Positions 62,301 to 64,000 of a DNA stretch of 64,000 nucleotides are shown one piece after another (position 1 is the first letter of the stretch; each line of letters opens with the position of its first letter). The stretch is from Arthrobacter sp. B6 (lineage in GTDB: Bacteria > Actinomycetota > Actinomycetes > Actinomycetales > Micrococcaceae), in NCBI RefSeq assembly GCF_001663775.1, contig NZ_KV467169.1, positions 224,713-288,712 of the forward strand, written 5' to 3'. The position numbers and the translations under genes are program-made. The notes below the pieces were generated by a model. The model searched no databases, had not been told where the DNA came from, and worked only from the letters and a program-made list of their open reading frames with translations.

Positions 62301-62530
62301 AGGGCGAAGGTGTTCTAGCGGACATTGCACGCGAACTGGTGTCGGTGATGAGGCGGGACGTTCGGACTGACTGGACCGTCCGCGACGATGTACGTGCGAA
62401 GCTGCGTTCCTCCATCAAACGGCTCCTGGTCCGGTTCGGTTACCCGCCGGACAAGCAGCCCGAGGCTATAAAGCTGGTCATGGAGCAGATGGAGTCTATG
62501 GCTCCGCGGTTCGCTGGTGCCCAGCAATAG
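59342..62530 (+). CDS. hsdR: Type I restriction endonuclease HsdR
   Basis: The 1062-residue motor subunit begins with a PD-(D/E)xK nuclease: D145 in RFDVVLYCN and E159-x-K161 in IIELKKAG. The helicase core has Walker A T306-QGSGKS, the DEAH-type VVVDEAHRSH, and FTGTPIS. A C-terminal helical domain contacts HsdM. It starts at the GTG 59342 with GGGGA upstream; a TTG at 59327 is possible. A gap of 87 bp separates it from hsdS, still consistent with one operon. No inactivating change was seen. Confidence 0.96.
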   Translation: MTAPSVTFSEADWEGAAKERLGELDWKPLEGQAIAPGTGERDSWSELLIRPRLLAALRRLNPAVPAQYLQQALAEIASPKSNDAMAENHRIHNCLVDGYRLTYIDSDGDEANPTIRLISRAPDQNDWLAVNQVTLVQGDYKRRFDVVLYCNGMPVSIIELKKAGSAHADLRGAHAQLQTYLREFPMAFRFCVFTLATDGIQAKYGTPFTPFNHFSPWNVDDDGVPVPQGHMVDGDAVTALDTALDGLYNQERFLQLTRNFTAFDQGSVGLAKRIAKPHQYYAVTKAVASTIQAVESNGKAGVVWHTQGSGKSMEMELYANMVARAHKLKNPTVVVITDRNELDGQLFEGFDRSLLLAESPKQIRKRSELRDELSNRTTGGIYFTTLQKFGRSKSEKDAGADHPLLSDRRNIIVVVDEAHRSHYDDLDGYARHLRDALPHATLIAFTGTPISFDDRNTQEVFGDYIDIYDLSRAVEDGATVPVYFEPRLIKVGLSEGVTEEDLDKSADELTMGLDDTERARIEASVAVVNAVYGAPQRIAALAEDLVAHWENRRERMGKFIEAPGKAMIVGGTREICAKLYSAIVELRPDWHSCDLSKGRIKVVYSGDATDVPPVSDHVRRDSLNAQVKERLKNVDDELELVIVKDMMLTGYDSPPLHTLYLDRPLKGALLMQTLARVNRTFRGKEDGLLVAYAPLAENLAKALGEYTQSDQANKPVGKNIEEAVGLTVSLVESLRTLLAGYDWKAVLMKGGPKSFLNAVTGAVSYLRNPATPGNQPADGEETLAAKYRKFSSQLSRAWALCSGSETLTELRPEIQVYEEIRVWMAKYDAADRQASGEPVPEDIQRLLGNLIAQATSSGEVLDIYDAAGMPKPSLDDLTPEFIAKTQKARNPQLAIEALRKLIADESASSTRNNVIRQRVFSERITELMKKYTNQQLTSAEVIAELVELAHEVAAEGKRGQQFTPPLNSDELAFYDAVAQNESAVEVQGEGVLADIARELVSVMRRDVRTDWTVRDDVRAKLRSSIKRLLVRFGYPPDKQPEAIKLVMEQMESMAPRFAGAQQ

Positions 62531-62585
62531 GCGTTCCAAGAGACCGCAACGAGACAGCACGCCAAACGACTAGGAAAGGCCGCAA

Positions 62586-64000
62586 GTGAACAGCACACTC
62601 GAAAATAACCGACGAGTCCGCTGGGGCGAATATCAACAGGCTGTTCGACGGCATGCGCCATCAGAACTATTACCCATGGTCGCGCAGATCGCTAGCCAGC
62701 TAAAGGAGTACGAATTCGACCAGACATGGCAATTGTTTTCGCCGTGGGCGGCAGCAGCGATCGGCAGGGACAGCCTCCTATATGGGAACGAGTACCGTTC
62801 TGCACCGGTGAATAATCGAACATTGAACAAGCTGTTTCGGCTATTCAACCGAGCTGAAGGTGAAGTACCGGAGGGCAAAGAAGTCTGGTTAATGATGACA
62901 GCCTTCTTGTACGAGCAGGGTCACTACCAAGATACGCCCTTGCACGATGTTGCCCGGACACTTCTTCTGCTGAGAGATACGGCAATCCTAGCTCCCGAGA
63001 TCCCTGACCGTGACTGGACTGAAGTACTCGGTGTGGACCTTGAGCAGTGGCTCATCATTATTTTCGCCCTTGCTACGGCTACAAAAGGAGGAGGCGGCCA
63101 TTTCGACCCTACATCTCCTGAACGCGATGCATGGCATAAACTCAATCCAGATTTGTCACCACATCTTGTCGACGTTGTTCTGCAACAATTAGTTACCAAC
63201 CCACAAGAGTTCCGAGAAAAGACTCGATTTGCGCCTGACGTAGCTGACCATCTCCGACGTTTCGCTTACAACCAACTGAACAGTACTCCACTGATCGATT
63301 TTGGAGATGACTTGCTCGTAGCCCCTCAATATTTGCTAATTCTGCGTTGCATGCTGGTCGAGAATATCTTCTATAGAGCCACACAAAAGTGGAAGCTCTT
63401 TCCTGAAGAGTTGGGGTACCGTGTTGAAGCCTACACCGGCCGACAGTTGGAATACGCAGAATTCACTGACATCCAGCCGGAAATCACTTATGGTAGGGAT
63501 AATAAAAAGTCTGTTGATTGGCTCGTCGTTCATGACGGTACGCTACTCCTAATTGAATGCAAGGCAGCAAAACAGACCTTGGACGTCAAGGCCGGAGGTC
63601 TAGGAGCGCTGGACTATCTTGAATCAAGAGTGGGTAAGGCTCGCGGTCAGATCGGCAAGTCTCTGCGATTGATAAACGACGGCCAGGAAGAATTCGCCTC
63701 GTATGAAGGACTTGATTCAATCGGATTGATTGTGACGGCAGAGCCGGTACACATGGCAAACGAATCAACCTTCATCGAAGGTCTGCCCGAGACTGGATGC
63801 CCGACGTTGGTCGTTTCGCTGAGGGAGCTTGAAATTCTCTGCCACCTCGGTGCCGACGAGATGGTACGTACGCTCAAAACCATAGTAAGTGACGGAGAAT
63901 TTAATACGCTGAGTGCCGTCCATTCAATACGGCAAGTTGCCGATCCGGACAAGATGGCGACTCACAATAGGATAATTGACGAAGCCTTCGAAAACACCAT
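62586..64000 (+). CDS. PD-(D/E)xK-like protein of unknown function, 3' end outside the window
   Basis: An open frame from GTG 62586 runs without a stop to the window end (471 codons). No family is recognised. Residues D311 (SVDWLVVHDGTLLL) and E324-x-K326 (IECKAA) have the spacing of a nuclease core. Codon use and base content are visibly less GC-rich than hsdR, suggesting recent transfer. It follows hsdR by 55 bp on the same strand, a position where accessory restriction or anti-phage genes are common. A plain nuclease-like defence protein is the simplest reading. Confidence 0.75.
   Translation, partial: MNSTLENNRRVRWGEYQQAVRRHAPSELLPMVAQIASQLKEYEFDQTWQLFSPWAAAAIGRDSLLYGNEYRSAPVNNRTLNKLFRLFNRAEGEVPEGKEVWLMMTAFLYEQGHYQDTPLHDVARTLLLLRDTAILAPEIPDRDWTEVLGVDLEQWLIIIFALATATKGGGGHFDPTSPERDAWHKLNPDLSPHLVDVVLQQLVTNPQEFREKTRFAPDVADHLRRFAYNQLNSTPLIDFGDDLLVAPQYLLILRCMLVENIFYRATQKWKLFPEELGYRVEAYTGRQLEYAEFTDIQPEITYGRDNKKSVDWLVVHDGTLLLIECKAAKQTLDVKAGGLGALDYLESRVGKARGQIGKSLRLINDGQEEFASYEGLDSIGLIVTAEPVHMANESTFIEGLPETGCPTLVVSLRELEILCHLGADEMVRTLKTIVSDGEFNTLSAVHSIRQVADPDKMATHNRIIDEAFENT

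Noticed and set aside
1..64000. CRISPR arrays, tRNA and rRNA genes
   Set aside because: No regularly spaced repeats, tRNA-like cloverleaf or rRNA-like segments were recognised by eye; a dedicated scan could still find a tRNA.

Overview
The window looks like chromosomal DNA from a high-GC actinobacterium of the Micrococcaceae, most likely Arthrobacter or a close relative such as Pseudarthrobacter. The evidence is the GC-rich coding, frequent GTG starts, a thrS-HIT-pgsA-pdxS block, a mycoredoxin, an actinobacterial SOS box, the histidine phosphatase / DUF3090 / SCO1664-like trio, and two c-di-AMP (ydaO-yuaA) riboswitches in front of secreted cell-wall proteins. No rRNA, tRNA or CRISPR array was recognised. 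The genus is an inference; no marker rRNA is present.

Layout. 0-16.6 kb is housekeeping. It holds PLP synthase (pdxS), phosphatidylinositol-phosphate synthase, a HIT protein and thrS; an SOS-boxed DUF6504-dnaE2 mutagenesis operon; then small metabolic and stress genes (chorismate mutase, SRAP, mycoredoxin, lipoate-ligase-like, thioesterase, NUDIX, phosphoesterases, an apparently truncated AlkD-like gene, a DksA-type zinc finger). 16.7-17.7 kb is a mobile-element scar: a serine recombinase pseudogene with several lesions and a res-like array of GTCTC/GAGAC half-sites. 17.7-24.2 kb holds secreted cell-wall proteins and a DUF1538 transporter - PII-like - CBS operon. 24.2-33 kb holds selO, a dienelactone hydrolase, rnz, small proteins, a flotillin and a second c-di-AMP-riboswitch gene.

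33-48.5 kb contains a compact divergon: an NrtR-like NUDIX regulator faces an SPFH protein and a divergent NAD-kinase-like protein, with two matching palindromic operators set around a near-consensus promoter. After it come a CPBP protease-like protein, a spore-photolyase-like radical SAM enzyme, an FAD-Rieske oxidoreductase, a cupredoxin lipoprotein, a NERD protein, a CAP-domain secreted protein, and a receiver-fused thioredoxin-reductase-like enzyme that lacks the redox CxxC.

48.5-64 kb is an accessory, defence-rich end. It has an Mrr-type endonuclease with a possible modified-base reader domain, a frameshifted unknown gene, an EcsC protein, two envelope proteins, and a type I restriction locus. 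That locus begins with an unusual protein (N-terminal HTH, catalytically degenerate HsdM-like methylase, C-terminal TRD-like region), followed by hsdM, hsdS and hsdR. A perfect 20-bp palindrome precedes it. A visibly lower-GC gene with a PD-(D/E)xK signature follows and runs off the window.

Best candidates for undescribed biology: (1) the NrtR-like / SPFH / divergent NAD-kinase divergon; (2) the HTH-pseudomethylase-TRD protein at the head of the type I locus with its palindrome; (3) the DUF1538 - PII-like - CBS operon; (4) the riboswitch-controlled secreted protein whose lysozyme-like domain has lost its catalytic core.
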